Source: Daucus carota subsp. sativus
Lineage: Eukaryota; Streptophyta; Magnoliopsida; Apiales; Apiaceae
NCBI RefSeq assembly: GCF_001625215.2
Contig: NC_030384.2
Coordinates: forward strand, 42,132,390-42,196,389
DNA: 64,000 nt
Direction: 5' to 3'
The notes under the pieces are model-generated. The model did not search any database, had not been told where the DNA came from, and saw only the letters and a list, made by a program, of their open reading frames with translations. How positions within the stretch are numbered: the stretch's first letter is position 1; every line of letters starts with the position of its first letter. The position numbers and the translations under genes are program-made. Of the stretch, positions 1 to 12,300 are shown in pieces.

Positions 1-57
1 TTCTCTTAGTTTTGAAGTATTTAGTTAGACAAATATATTATGGTATTATCTGGGCAG

Positions 58-2036
58 GTTGTAAAGAAAAACAGAGATCCGAAATGGGATGAGGAGTTTC
101 AGTTCATGCTGGACGAGCCACCCAGTGATGACAGGATTCATGTAGAAGTTGTAAGTACTTCAAAAAGGATGGGTCTTCTGCATCCCAAGGTAATCACAAA
201 AAAATTCATATTATTATTACTATGTTAAACTAGCTTTTAGCCCGCGGTCGTGCTAGCATATAAATTAATATATTTTTATCCAAAAATATATAATTTATCC
301 AATATATTAATACCAGCATATAAACCGTGCAATGCATGGCTGGTTTATAATATTTATTCTTTATCATATATGTTTTAATATCCCTTACAAAAATTATATA
401 TATGTTTTAATATCTAATTTTTTGCTGAAGATATATTTCTATTGAAAATAGATTTTTAAATAATAATAGACATGTTTAAGTTAATATATTTTTAGTGAGA
501 GATTTTTAATATTCAAGCTCGTCTAAACATTTATAAATAAATGTCTCAGAGATATATATTTTAATGAGGATGTTTAAATGTGTTTTAGATATAAAAAAAG
601 AATATGTTAAAACATTTTATAAAATAAAAAACGTCATTGACCGGCCAAAACTCTTAATGCTTAAGTTGTAATAGTATTGTATAGATATTAATATTTCACG
701 TTTAATTTTACAAGAATGGATTCTCTCTTTTTTCCCTTCTTTTTTGCTCAAGGGGTGAGCATAAAAATCTGAAAGTCGGATTGTCTGAATTTTCAGTTAA
801 AAAAAAATCCAAAAAACCATATATTTAATTAGGAAAATTGGACCGGATATTCAATCCGTATTTCTTGCATAAATTTAGATTCAGATATGGATCACTAATT
901 TTACAAAATCGAATGTCCAGATCCGTTTTTGATCTCTATTAAAAAATTTATTTATAATGACCGATAAACTTATTAAAGATAAATAGTGCAATAGATTACA
1001 TATTAAATAAATTAGTAAGTAATTCTTCATATAGTTATTTTTGTTTATTTTTTTTTGAACGATGATTTATATTAGGGATTACAATATATTAGAGATGTGA
1101 AATAAAGTAAATGAAAGATTATTGATGTTCTAGATTATGTTTTTATTTTAAACTTATAAATTTGAGAGCTAGTATGTTATTAATTTTCTTTAAATATCCA
1201 TTGATATGAGAGTAACGATACAGACACTAAATTGGACAATAAAAGTTATATCTAAATGATCTAATATTGGTGACATGTCAATTTGTAATATCATAATTGG
1301 TGATATTAATGTGAATATAGGATAATTTAATATTTTTAATTGAATAAAGTCAATTATATAATCACATGTCATTTATGAGAACCACTATGAGATTCAATTG
1401 TATTTTCTATTAGATTAAAATAAAATATAAAAGGAAAAGGTTTATAGGTGCTAAAGTCCAAAACTTTGTTTTTAATACGACACTAATCATTGATAATTCT
1501 TAAAATTATTTAATTATAGTGAATAAAAATATAATTAAATTGAATAATAATCTATAAACTAAACTTAAATTTTCGTAACTACTTCGGATTCGCATAATCC
1601 TGGTTCTTTTTCCCTAATTAAAGCGAATATCTGAATTCCAGGAATCCAATTAAAACGGAATAGATATTTCATGATCTCGAAAACTGAATATCGTGTTTAT
1701 GCATTAAAAACCGGACCGGATATCCGGTTTTGCTTTTCCTGGTGTTTTCACATAAATATGTTTTCTATTGGGACCATTGTATTTACTATTCAAATAACTA
1801 GCATGGCATTGCCGCATTGTCCGTGTGAACCTTGATGTTGAGACACGTGCATGGTACTATAGTTTCTTTTTTCTTTTCTAATGAAAAGATTTTTATGTTG
1901 GCAGGATGCTCTGGGGCATGTGGATATCTCCCTTGCAGATGTGGTTAACAACAAAAGGATTAACGAGAATTACGAACTTATCGATTCAAAGAATGGTACG
2001 GTTCGAATTGAAATGCAGTGGAGAACTTCATCCTAA
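58..2036 (+). CDS. Synaptotagmin-type C2 domain protein, 3' end (partial)
   Basis: Two final coding exons at 58-189 and 1905-2036, each 44 codons and in phase 0, joined across an intron with GT at 190 and AG at 1903-1904. The window starts inside the preceding intron (acceptor cag at 55-57). The translation reads VVKKNRDPKWDEEFQF..., then DALGHVDISLADVV and ends NGTVRIEMQWRTSS. The 'NPKWDEEFQF' turn and the C-terminal GHVDI...L..V pattern are those of the last C2 domain of plant synaptotagmins (SYT1 group), which tether the ER to the plasma membrane and bind lipids with calcium. The N-terminal anchor, SMP domain and first C2 domain lie upstream, outside the window. The last intron (1.7 kb) carries a Helitron-like insertion. 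Family assignment is firm; the exact SYT member is not decided. Confidence 0.82.
230..685 (-). mobile_element. Helitron-like non-autonomous element in SYT intron
   Basis: Read on the minus strand the element starts TCTATACAATACT with an A before it, and ends in CTAG followed by T, as Helitrons do (insertion between A and T). A GC-rich, partly palindromic segment lies about 10 nt inside the 3' CTAG end, with a second degenerate GTGCAATGCA hairpin near 329. It matches the end structure of the clearer element at 46426-46818. No coding capacity. Lies wholly inside the last intron of the synaptotagmin gene. Confidence 0.5.
686..1904. other. Rest of SYT last intron, AT-rich, no gene
   Basis: AT-rich intronic sequence with no supported ORF. 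Short stretches resembling diverged repeats (several near copies of 'ccggatat' around 840-920 and 1705-1725) are visible but no element ends could be defined. Confidence 0.5.
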
Positions 2037-3688
2037 GACTCCGTAGTTATGTATCCTCAGATCATTTTTTTATCTTTATGCGTTACCTGTATGGTCATCA
2101 AATATGCCTGGATATGTTTCAACTGGAGTTTCCGCACATGAAGTCATTCAATAAGGCTTTAAAGCAGCTTCATCGGTCCTTGCCCAAGTATTACTAAAAC
2201 ACCTTAAGGTTCTGATCCATCAATAGCTGGTTAATTTAATATAGTTGCTGCACGCTGTTATGCACTGATGACAGAATAATGCACAAACTGAAGATTAATA
2301 TAAGCTTACATGCTGATTTCAGGACTGAACAAGTTTTTAGAACTTGAGCGTTGAATGCATCTTGCTTTGAGTTTTGAAGCTGTCAGCTGCTTTTGTTTTT
2401 GTTTTTTTTTAAAGCCAAGTATGTCCACATGGTTTAGAAATCAGGACACAGAACTGAGAACCTATAATGAACTTATTTAGCATGTACAGTATTGTGCTCA
2501 AATCAGTAGGAATAATTTATACACCACTGTCCAGTCTGTCCCTGATGACTGCTTACTGCTCTCTCTTCTTTTTGGTTTCACAGAATTGATTATATAATTT
2601 TTATGATTAAATTGTATTAATTGGTACATAAATATTTTGCTCTGTGACTTCTTTTGTATTGCATATTATTTTGACTACCTCTTGTTAGAATTTTTTTTAT
2701 GAAAATAAATATACTTAGATGAAGGTTTAAAGAAGTATAGACTGTTTGTTATATCACAAGTCCCGCATAATATGCAAAATATTCTACTTATTGTACTGAT
2801 ATTTTATTGAAAATGATGATTAATGAAAATTCCGCAGTTTATAATTTAGTCATCAATAACAATTTTAACTGGATTAACAACAAAGAAATTGAACTGAAAA
2901 CACTGAATGGGACGAGTAGTATTCCAAGTACACAGACCCAGTAAAAGAGGTCAATTCGCTGATCTGCATGAAAGTTTCTAGAGAGAGAAAGTAGTGCTCG
3001 CACACCAGTCTCCAACTCTCTCTCTCTAACTCTACAGGTTCGTTCTCATTTCATCGCTTAGATCTATTCAAAACTCAAAGATCTGTTATGTATTCTACAT
3101 ATTCACTATGTTATGATATGTATGTGTTGTTTCGGTGCTTGAGGTTTGGATTTAGCTTTTGAAATGTTCATCTGCTTGCGATCTGTTGTTCGATCTGATT
3201 TTGTTTGTTTTGATGCTGTTAATACGCTTGTGATCTGCTGAAATACTGTGTAATTTTGTTATTTCGTGTTGATTTAGTTGATTTTATTTATTGATCTGCT
3301 CTGTTTGCTGTCGTTTTGTGCTTTTTTGAACAAGTGAATATCTGGATCTTGATCGTAATTTAGAGCTGTTATTGTTTCGATGTAATTCTGCTTTGAGATT
3401 GCTATTGCAACTCTGTTTTTCAGATATCTCTTCGTTTTTTTATTTGTTACTTTCATTTTCTGATTTATTTTGAGTGAAATTGCGAAAAAGTGTTGATTTT
3501 AATCTTGTTTGTTTGTTTAATCCTTGTATTTTGTTTGGTTTCGGTGTTTTTGGCGATTTTTCGTGTTACAAATGAGACGCTTCATTGTTCGTTTCGCATA
3601 CGACGAGGCGATAGCTGTGGAGGCCGATGATGGCGGCGACGGCGGTTTCAGGACGGGATCCGGTTTCAGAAAGGAAAACACTAATTGT
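2037..3688. other. 3' flank of SYT, then leader-like segment
   Basis: About 2037-2700 is probable 3' UTR and downstream flank of the synaptotagmin gene. At 2980-3040 a CT-rich stretch of the kind found in plant 5' leaders is followed by ctacag/gttcgt, which looks like a splice donor, and by T-rich intron-like sequence to about 3560. A short GC-rich ORF (3572-3706, starting MRRFIVRFAYDE) follows. No complete gene can be built here; it may be the 5' end of a truncated duplicate. Confidence 0.3.
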
Positions 3689-3895
3689 GCCTTAATTGAG
3701 GCGTAAATTGTGCCTCGTAATTGAGGCTCGTATTTGTGCCTCGGGCGTTAATTTTGCCTCGTAATTGAGGGCGTAAATTGTGCCTATTTATTGAGGGCGT
3801 AAATTGTGCCTCTTTATTGAGAGCTTTAATTGTGCCTTAATTAAGGACATTAATATCTTATTATTATGCCTTAATTAAGAGCTTAATTGTCTCAA
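3689..3895. repeat. Degenerate tandem repeat, about 25-bp unit
   Basis: Six to seven imperfect copies of a unit like 'tgcctcgtaattgaggcg' plus 'taaattg', each itself partly palindromic (GCCTC...GAGGC / TTAATTAA). Copies become more diverged toward the right end. Directly visible; no known function. Confidence 0.75.
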
Positions 3896-4515
3896 TCATG
3901 AGTTATCATGATTGTGGGAATATTTTAATTTAATCTGTTAAATATATCGACTTATATTCTTCTTGTTTCTCTTGTTTTATTATTTTCAAGATTCTTGGAA
4001 GAAGACCGGTTTTTCTTTTCGGACATTAAAGTTTTATTGTCTAAATTTCCCCGGTCATCTTGCATGTCCGACGGTTAGATAATAAGCTTTCTTGAATGAA
4101 AGAATTATCACGGTGAATTGCCGATGCTCGTTGAGATTTATTCTCATTTTCAAAAAAAAAAAAAAAAAATTGAACTGAAATAAAGAAAAAGAAGTGAGTC
4201 ACATGACAAATGACAATGACAATAGTATAAGCTTTCATTTTCTTTCACTTTCACCATTTCTCCACTTTGTTTTCTACAGGGATATATTCAATAAGTATAA
4301 GACAATCATGTCCTTTGTTTCTGAATTATACAACTCCTTTTTTTAGAATTTTGGTTATAAAGTATTATGGATTCCACTTAGAACTTGAATATGCCAAATT
4401 CATACAAAACTTAAATTAAGTTACCGGCAATGTGACCTCTTGCTTTTCCAATTATATTCAATTATGGTACATATTTATAAGAGCATATTAGAGAGAATAA
4501 TAATTTCTAATATAA
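3896..4515. other. Gene-free stretch
   Basis: AT-rich DNA with a poly(A) run near 4151-4170. Short ORFs here have no family features. Nothing further recognised. Confidence 0.5.
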
Positions 4516-4650
4516 CTAGCTTTTAATCCTGTAGTGATATTTTTTTAATATATTATTTAACATATATCAATTTTGTAATAAAATTTAGTAATACATATTG
4601 TAACTATTCGATAATAATATTTATGAAAATTAATATTACCTGTATTATTA

Positions 4651-5136
4651 TTTTTTTGATAATCCATAGAAATAGCATTAAAAATAAAATTCGAGTCGGC
4701 TTTACAACGAACTAGCCAAGCTCGAGGGAAATCCACAACCACCCAGAAACTAAAAACAACACAGCTAGCAAATAAACAGAAAACAGATAGAAACATGACT
4801 GCAGGTTTTATAGGCCATCCTGCATAAAACCATAGAAAAAAACCAAAGACTACTTCCATCTCCCATTTTAACGACCAACTCCCAAGGCATCTTTACGGAT
4901 CAACTCCATCATCCTCTGAAGACAATTCGATAGTTGGAGGGGCATCCAACATTTCACCCTCACCAAAATTCGGCTGCACTTCCAAAAACTCAGCATTTGG
5001 ACCGAAACCCATGTCCATCTCCAAGCGCTCCTGCAATTCTTCAAAAGGCACTGCAACTTCCACCAACGAGCTGCAGTTTTCCATCCCGTATTGAGCCATA
5101 CATAAAGCTGCTCTGTTCTTGGATGCATGCACCGAT
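4651..5136 (-). mobile_element. Retroposed insertion with poly(A) tail and 22-bp target duplication
   Basis: A 486-bp insert is flanked by identical 22-bp direct repeats (4629-4650 and 5137-5158). The left edge begins with a T7 run, so the inserted strand (minus) ends in A7. Long target duplications plus a 3' A-tail are the marks of target-primed reverse transcription, so this is either a 5'-truncated LINE or a processed retrocopy. The minus strand carries a 79-residue ORF (4893-5132, MHASKNRAALCM...) with acidic, proline-containing C-terminus, followed by 3'-UTR-like sequence. The parent gene or LINE is not recognised. Confidence 0.7.
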
Positions 5137-5173
5137 ATTAATATTACCTGTATTATTAATTTAGTTTTTTTCT

Positions 5174-5240
5174 TAATACAAAATAAAAGAATTTAGGTTT
5201 AATACAAAAAAATAAAAGAATTTAGGTTTAATAAAAAAAA
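5174..5240. repeat. Short tandem duplication
   Basis: Two adjacent copies of a unit of about 29 bp ending in 'aaaagaatttaggttt', followed by a partial third. Replication-slippage type repeat in AT-rich DNA. Confidence 0.6.
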
Positions 5241-5829
5241 ATCTAGTTAGATAGAAAAATAATGTTCTTGGGGTGAGACACTGAAGTTTGTGATAATTTT
5301 CATGGAAAACAGCTTTTTTCAAAAAAAAATAATCCGTTTTTTCTAAAATTAGCTAACTTCATTATATTATTGCTGTAACAGTATGACATAGATACGTGCT
5401 ACAAATATTAATAGAAATATATTGTTTCAAAAAAAAATTAATAAAAATATAAAATTACAACACTTCAATTCTTTATTTCTCAGATTAAATGATTTACCCA
5501 ATGATGTTATATTAATTATATTTATCGAAGTAATATTCACTTCACATGTACCTATATTCACTTCACATATACCTTCTTCCTCTAAGACAGATCTTTACAA
5601 CGTTGTCATTATATATTTTTCGTCAACTAATTTATATATTGCAAATGTGCAATGCTAAAATAGTAAAATGTACGATGCGAGCACAAAAAACGTGCACTTG
5701 AAAAAATCCAATTTAATAAAAAAATCGGAAAAGTCACGGGCCCGTCCCGACCGGACTTTGGGCTTCAAACGGGCCTACACGAGTCGTTAATTAAAACACT
5801 AAAATATAAACAAAGGAAATAGAATAGAA

Positions 5830-8800
5830 GAAAAAAGAACAGAGGAGAGCATTGAAGAAGTACAGCTTTGTTCCATGGTCGAGAAAAGGACACACACAAA
5901 CGTAAGGTAACTTCTGTAACCCTGACACCAAAATTTAGCTGATATAGATATAGAGAAACATTGTTAACACAGATATGTTTTTTATACATGGACAGAGGTT
6001 GTAGTAATACAAGTATTGATTCAAAGTTTCAGACAGAGTCAAGAGAATTAGTTCTCGGCTTGTCAACACCAAGACATTTGTTGGATTTAAAGCTCTGTCT
6101 TCTGGGCGCTGTTAAGTCTTAAGGTTTGTTTTCGAGGAAATTCACTGTCTTTTAAATCTTAATTTTTGTAAAGTTGTTGTGTTGGGGGATCTTTTTCATG
6201 TTTTTCTATTAATTGTGATTGAATTCTAATTTACCGATTCAAACCCTAGTTTTCAATTCTAGTATTCTGTTAATTTGCTGGTGTTATTTTTTTAGATTCG
6301 TTATTGCCTTTTAGACTTGTTTGCACTGTTGAATTAATTACCCTTGGCTGATAACACTTAGATTAATAAATCGCCATTCTTGGCCTGGGTTCGAATATTG
6401 ATTGCGTCGGGTTTATGATTTTGGTAGCTGTTTTGGTGTTTCTCGGTCTTAATAGATATGTTTGGGTTGATATTCATCATTTCCTTTTCTATTGTTTTCA
6501 GGGTTGACCGTCTTTTGGCGCAGTTTAGATTATACTTGTAGCGTGACGTTGAAACAATTGGTAATTTACTATTACAAACAGATTTCATGATAGTGGTTGC
6601 TGCGTGTCAATGTGTTTTTGTCGGTTTTTGTGTTCCTCTGAACTTTGCAACTAAATACTTTGCATGATTGGTTCATTTGTAGGACAATTATATCTATAAT
6701 CTTTTACATATATATGCTGGGGGCATAATTACATATAAACCTGTGAATTTTGTATATTCGTTGCTATTTTGGTTTCCCAATTTATCGTGTAGAGTATTTT
6801 GATCAAATCCCTTGTCTATCTTGTATTACAATCAGTTAGTTTGCCACCATGAATACAACGTTTCTACAGAGAGCTAGTTAGTGCTTAAGTAAATATCATC
6901 ATACATGTCTGCAAATTAATGTTTGGACCATCCTTTTGTTGTCTCATTCTACTGCTAATGTGACAGTGTTCTCTTGTTGCTAAAGCATGACTAACATTGA
7001 GCTAGATAGAATTGCACAGTTCACTATATAAATTGATTCATCACAGCTTACTGTGTTTTCTGCCTTTCAATTGTTCATGTACTTTGACTGAAAAAAATAT
7101 TCAAGTTGTATACTCTAGTTAAAATTTGAAACTAGCTCTTCCTGATATATGAAATTATAACTAACCACAAGCACTTGTGATTAATCAATCTACTAAGAAA
7201 ATCATGCCAAAAATGTGGTGTAAACTGTAAACATGGCTTTTCCTTGCGCCCTAGAAAAGGATTACTCACTCATGCTAGAAGTAAAAGAAACATAAACAAT
7301 CATGAAAGCCATATAGAGAGAATATGTAATACCTTAAACTTGTATTAGTGAAGAACTCAAGATCCAATGTGAAAGAGAAGACGATAAAACCTAGCTAATC
7401 CCCTCTAAACTAATAATAAAACTAAAAATTAATATTTTCTCGTATTCCTATAATAATAATATTTTTGATGTTTTAAAATCAATATACAAAATAGAACTCC
7501 AAAACAAAGTAGGGTTAGTCTTCAAAATTCGCAGCTTTCTTTTCTTTTCTTCTCCGTTTCTGGGCTTTTCCAGTTGGATTTTGCTTATTGAATCATCTCT
7601 GAATTAAAGAAAATTTCCTAAGATTCGTGCGGACTGTAAAATCGTCCAAATTTGACATCTGGAACTCAAGATATGGCCCAAACAATGCAGAAATCGAGTA
7701 GAGATTAACAAATCCGATTTTCCATAGAAGTTAGCCCCAAAATAGCTCTTTTTGCTCAAATCCTTCTTAACTTAGTACTTCTTTATTTTCCTATAATAAA
7801 ACATTGAAATCTATTGAGTAAATATCCAAATCAATGCAACATACAATTAAAGATGAGAATTAAATCATATAAAACATAGATAAAATATATTCTATTACTT
7901 CCCATGGTGTGTCCTGAAGATCCTTCCATGACTTATGTAAGGATTATTTATATAATTTGATAAATTGTGTAAATCCCAGAATAGCAGTGATAATAAATAT
8001 TCAAAGATACCTACTTTCATGTTTTTAAGCAAGAATGCTTAGTTCCCTTAAGTTTGAACCACATGATCACATATTGAAGATTATTCCTTCATGCTAACAC
8101 GTTAGCATATTTTGGCATGCCATTATTACCTAAACTGATCAAAATGTTAAAAGGTCTAGTAAGGTGAACAACCACGCAAGTCTATACGATATGATTAGTT
8201 CACGTTTACATATTAGACATTTATTGTGTGCTTAAGTTTCTTACAAGTGATATTAATTAAAGTGATATGATGTGGTCTAGCTCATTGTATGTTTTGGATA
8301 TCTTTCGCTTGTATGTGTCTTGGAAACCCAGTGTACACAATAAAGTCAAGAATACTGGTCTAAAACAAATTAAACTGTAATGTCATGATGCATTTCAAAT
8401 TTCTGTCTTCCAATTAGGTGGTAAACTTACCAGTATTGTAAAATAAATGTCTTTTCTAGATTACAGTACATGTTTCTTGGACCATTAGTATATCTGGCTT
8501 GATTCTTGCTTCCAGTGTTAGTCTTCAACCATTACAATAAATTTCTTTCTCTTCCTGATTATTCAATGATTCAGCCATCTGCTTTTCTTGCCTTGTCGAA
8601 GGAAGAAAAGCTGCTATTTTATGGAGAATATTGTATGCAGGATATATTTGACTTTAATGTCAAAGCAATGTGTTACGTGACTTCTGTATTTTACACTGCA
8701 CTTAACTTGGTTGTTGGTCATTTTCTTTGTCAAGACATATCTCAAGTGAAATCTTGAGTAGAAACATTGGCATCAAGTCATCAACAAATATAACATAACA

Positions 8801-9309
8801 TCACTATTAGCACTAATAGTAACAAGAGGTAGGTTTCAAGCCTTAATTGAGGCACACGCATGACGGCCGCGTGTATCTGAAATTTCTGTTATTGGCCTTA
8901 ACTAAAAAAGAAACAAGATATAATATAAAATTGGTATTGAATTATTTTCTTTATGCAGCTGTTTTGTACTTTACCTTAAATGTGTTTCTGTCCAATTTTG
9001 GATAGACCACAGATACAAGTCATTTACGTAACAGAATACAAAAGCGTGTTTTAATATGGAAATGGAACTCCATTGGAAGTGTGGATACGTGTCCACGTGT
9101 CAGACTTGACAATTTAATGAAAGTTTTGCATGTTTTTGTCCACAATGAAGTATCAATTCAACGTGTATTGATTGTGATATTTGCAGTTTAATGTGCAGAT
9201 CATTCAATCATCTGCTGTTTAGGTCTTTTAAATGAAAGAACTTAAGCTACAGCTGGACCCGGATTCCAATAAATACTGTAAATCCAAGTTGCTGTACTAA
9301 AGTCTAAAT
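5830..9309 (+). other. 5' leader exons and introns of TFIIS-N gene copy 1
   Basis: Inferred untranslated exons: about 5830-6123 (donor gtttgt), 6502-6560 (acceptor ttttcag, donor gtaatt), and from 9199 (acceptor gtgcag) to the start codon at 9310. The second exon and third acceptor align with the same parts of copy 2 (16725-16807 and 17414), which supports the model. The 2.6-kb second intron (6561-9198) is much larger than its 0.6-kb counterpart in copy 2; the extra 7150-8800 part is AT-rich and repeat-like and contains an ORF at 8506-8757 with no recognisable family. A stop codon at 9298-9300 closes the frame upstream of the ATG. Confidence 0.55.
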
Positions 9310-12300
9310 ATGACTCTCGAGGACTTCTTCACGTTAACTGAGATGAGAGAAGGGCTGACAGCTCCTGCTCGAGTAAAGGAGCTGATTAATGTTTTGCAGA
9401 AAGACAAACACAATACTGTGAAGAATGATGTTTATTCAAACAGACAGTGGTCTACTGTGGCAAGAACTATAGCAGCAACTGAGAACAAAGACTGTCTTGC
9501 TCTTTTTCTCCAGTTAGATGGACTCTGTTATTTTGATACTTGGCTTAAACATGGCCAGAAGTGTTTACAAGAAACAGGTGACGGCTTTATGGAAGAAGCA
9601 ATGATTGAACTGTTGGGAGCAATTGAAAAGCTGCATAAAGACGAGCAGAAGCCAGTTATTTCGGATATCATGCTGACAGTTAAAGATCTTCTTAGTAACA
9701 AAAGTTCCAGAGTTCAAGATAGGGCCAGATCCTTATATAGTATCTGGAAGCAAAATAGTGAGAGTAATGCGGTCTACATGGATGTTGATAAAGACAAGGC
9801 AGTAAGTGATAATCTTGTGGGTGTGAATGAAAACTGTAACCATGACCAGCCCGAATGTTCTTTACAAGATATTTCTACTTCCAGGGTTGATAATAACGAA
9901 GAGAAGAATTTAGAACCAGCTTCTAGTTATATGACTCCAACAGTCTCCCCTGAAATTATGCAAACTGAAGTAGTTGTAGACTTGGCTCTTCCGATATCCG
10001 ACAAAGATTTTGGCCATGCATCAATAAATGATGGACCCCCAAATACTGTCCAGTCTGATACATTAAATCTAGTCAGTGAAACCAGACCTGATTTAGGAAA
10101 CCGCTCAATGCATCAGTTAGAAGCAACCACAGGAATTAAAAGTCCTGGATCTGCTGTACCAGGACAAAGGACGCTTGAAGGGCAGTCAGATGTTGCCAGC
10201 TCAAATGAGCATGATGAAGCAAAACAGATGCCGCATATCAGGAGCTCTAACAACTTAGGTGTAACTGAGACTTCTTTTTGTGTTGACTCTACAAATTCTG
10301 TGGAGTCTAAAGTAGGTGATAACAATGAAAAGGATGTTGATGTCGGAAAAGAGGACCCTTGTATTAATAAAAGTCCCTCTGGTGATGTTAGAAAGGAGTT
10401 GTCTGAGGGTAATGGTGAAACGTTTGATAGCAGACCTTCAAATCCTTGCACTAATTTATCAGCATTTGACAGTACAGCTTCAGCTAATGTTTTGCAAGGT
10501 TCTCCTGCACATGAGATTATGGCAAAGAATGAGCAGCTGACTGCCATTTTATCAGAGGAAGTAGACACAGAGGCGAATAAAGAATCAAATGTTCAAAATT
10601 TTTCAGACAAAGATGAAGTTGATTTGGGAAATGAGGATCCAACTACAAATATTTCAAGTAAAGAAGACAGGGAGACGATTGATGGATCAAATGGTCAGAA
10701 TGTTCCTGAGAAAGCTGGGTTTGATTGTGAAAATGAGGTTATAACTACATATTTATTGAAGAAAGAGGAGACAGAGGCAATTGAAAAATCAAATGGTCAA
10801 AATGTTTCTGACGAAATTGGAGATCTAACTGTGAATTTATCAGGGAAAGAGGACTCGGAAGCGATTGAAGGATCAAGTGGTCAAAATGTTTCTGACGAAG
10901 ATGAGGTGGTTAGAAAAAATGATTATGATCTTTCCATGTCAGGAGCCGATGTTAAACATTCTGTTGCAAAGAAGTCTGATTTTGACATGTTTGATCCGTT
11001 AGAGGTTGCTCGACAAGTTGCCATGGAAGTGGAGAGAGAAGTGGACTGCAGAGAACCGAGTTTTAGTTCTTCTGAGAGAATGTCTGGTGATGGAAAAGTA
11101 GAAAGTTCAGATTATCTAAAGGAAAAAAACATCATAGGAATCCATTGCTCATTTAATGATGTGTCAACTGGACCAAATCATTATGCTGTTGGAGGCAAGG
11201 ATTTTGTACAAACCAAAAACATTCAGAGGAAAAATTGTACAGTTAATATTGAGCCCACGGAGTCTAGTGAGATGGCTCAGGAAAAAGAACATGAGGAAGA
11301 TAATAACGTCTGTGGTTTTGATCTGAACAAAGATGTGTTGTCTGATATTGATGCTGATAACCTAATTAACCCAGTCACTACTCCCAATATGGTTGTTTCT
11401 GCTTCAAGGGATGTGTCAACTTCTGGATTGCCCCTGTCTGCTTTGCAAATTGAGGGGACTGTTGAATGGAAAGGATATGCTGAAGCTAGTGCTTTTTGTC
11501 CACCTTCAACGTGCAAAATCTCCAAAGGTGAAAGTTCTACCTTTGCATCAGGGAGTAGTACCAACTTGTTTAGGCGGAAGGAATACCTTGACTTTGATCT
11601 AAATGTTGCTGAGGGCGAAGATAAATTAACAGACTTTCCACCCACTAGGGAGATCCCAAATTCAACTCGGCGGTCTTCAGAAAACTGTTCTTTTGAAGCT
11701 AGTCCAAAAAAATCTGACTTGCTGCAGCTGGATCTGAACTGTGTTAGTGATAATGGTGATGCTCCAGTATCATACTGGAGGAAGGAGGAGAGAGTTTTAC
11801 CACATTATAATGGTCAACTCAGTCCATCTGCTTCCTCTTCATCATCGTCAATGCAGCCTGCATTGAAAAAATTTGATTTAAATGATCAGCCATCTCCTTT
11901 TACTGAATTTTTGCATCCTGCTTTGACTGTTAGGTCATCAACGAATGTATATACTTCTGTTGCTGGAGGGTTTAAAACAGATGAATCTGTAATTTCCCTC
12001 ATGGGATCCAGAGTTGAGGTCAGACAAAAAGATAATGTTCCTCAGACAATTCCCCTATTTAATGGCAGCATTGGGGATCCTGCAGCGGATGCTAGTATGA
12101 CAAGAAACGACGGTGTTATGGGGTCGGCGTTATCCCTGCAATATGCGCATTCTTTCATGTATGGGTACAATGGCCCATTATCTGGACCTACTGTACCCTA
12201 TTCCTCAGCCATTTATGGACATGGAGGTCAAATCCCTTTTATGGTGGATTCAAGAGGAACCCCAGTTGCACCACGAGCTTTAAGTCCCGTGCCTGCTCTT

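Larger units (their letters stand above)
4516..5392 (-). mobile_element. Helitron-like element containing a nested insertion
   Basis: On the minus strand the right end reads A/TCTATGTC and the left end CTAG/T, with 'ttttaatcctg' just inside, matching the other Helitron ends in this window but with a decayed hairpin. Without the nested 508 bp the element would be about 370 bp, close to the sizes of the other two. The reading is tentative because the hairpin is not intact. Confidence 0.35.

Noticed and set aside
8506-8757. 83-aa ORF in the leader intron of TFIIS-N copy 1
   Set aside because: No motif, no counterpart in copy 2, and inside a well-supported intron.
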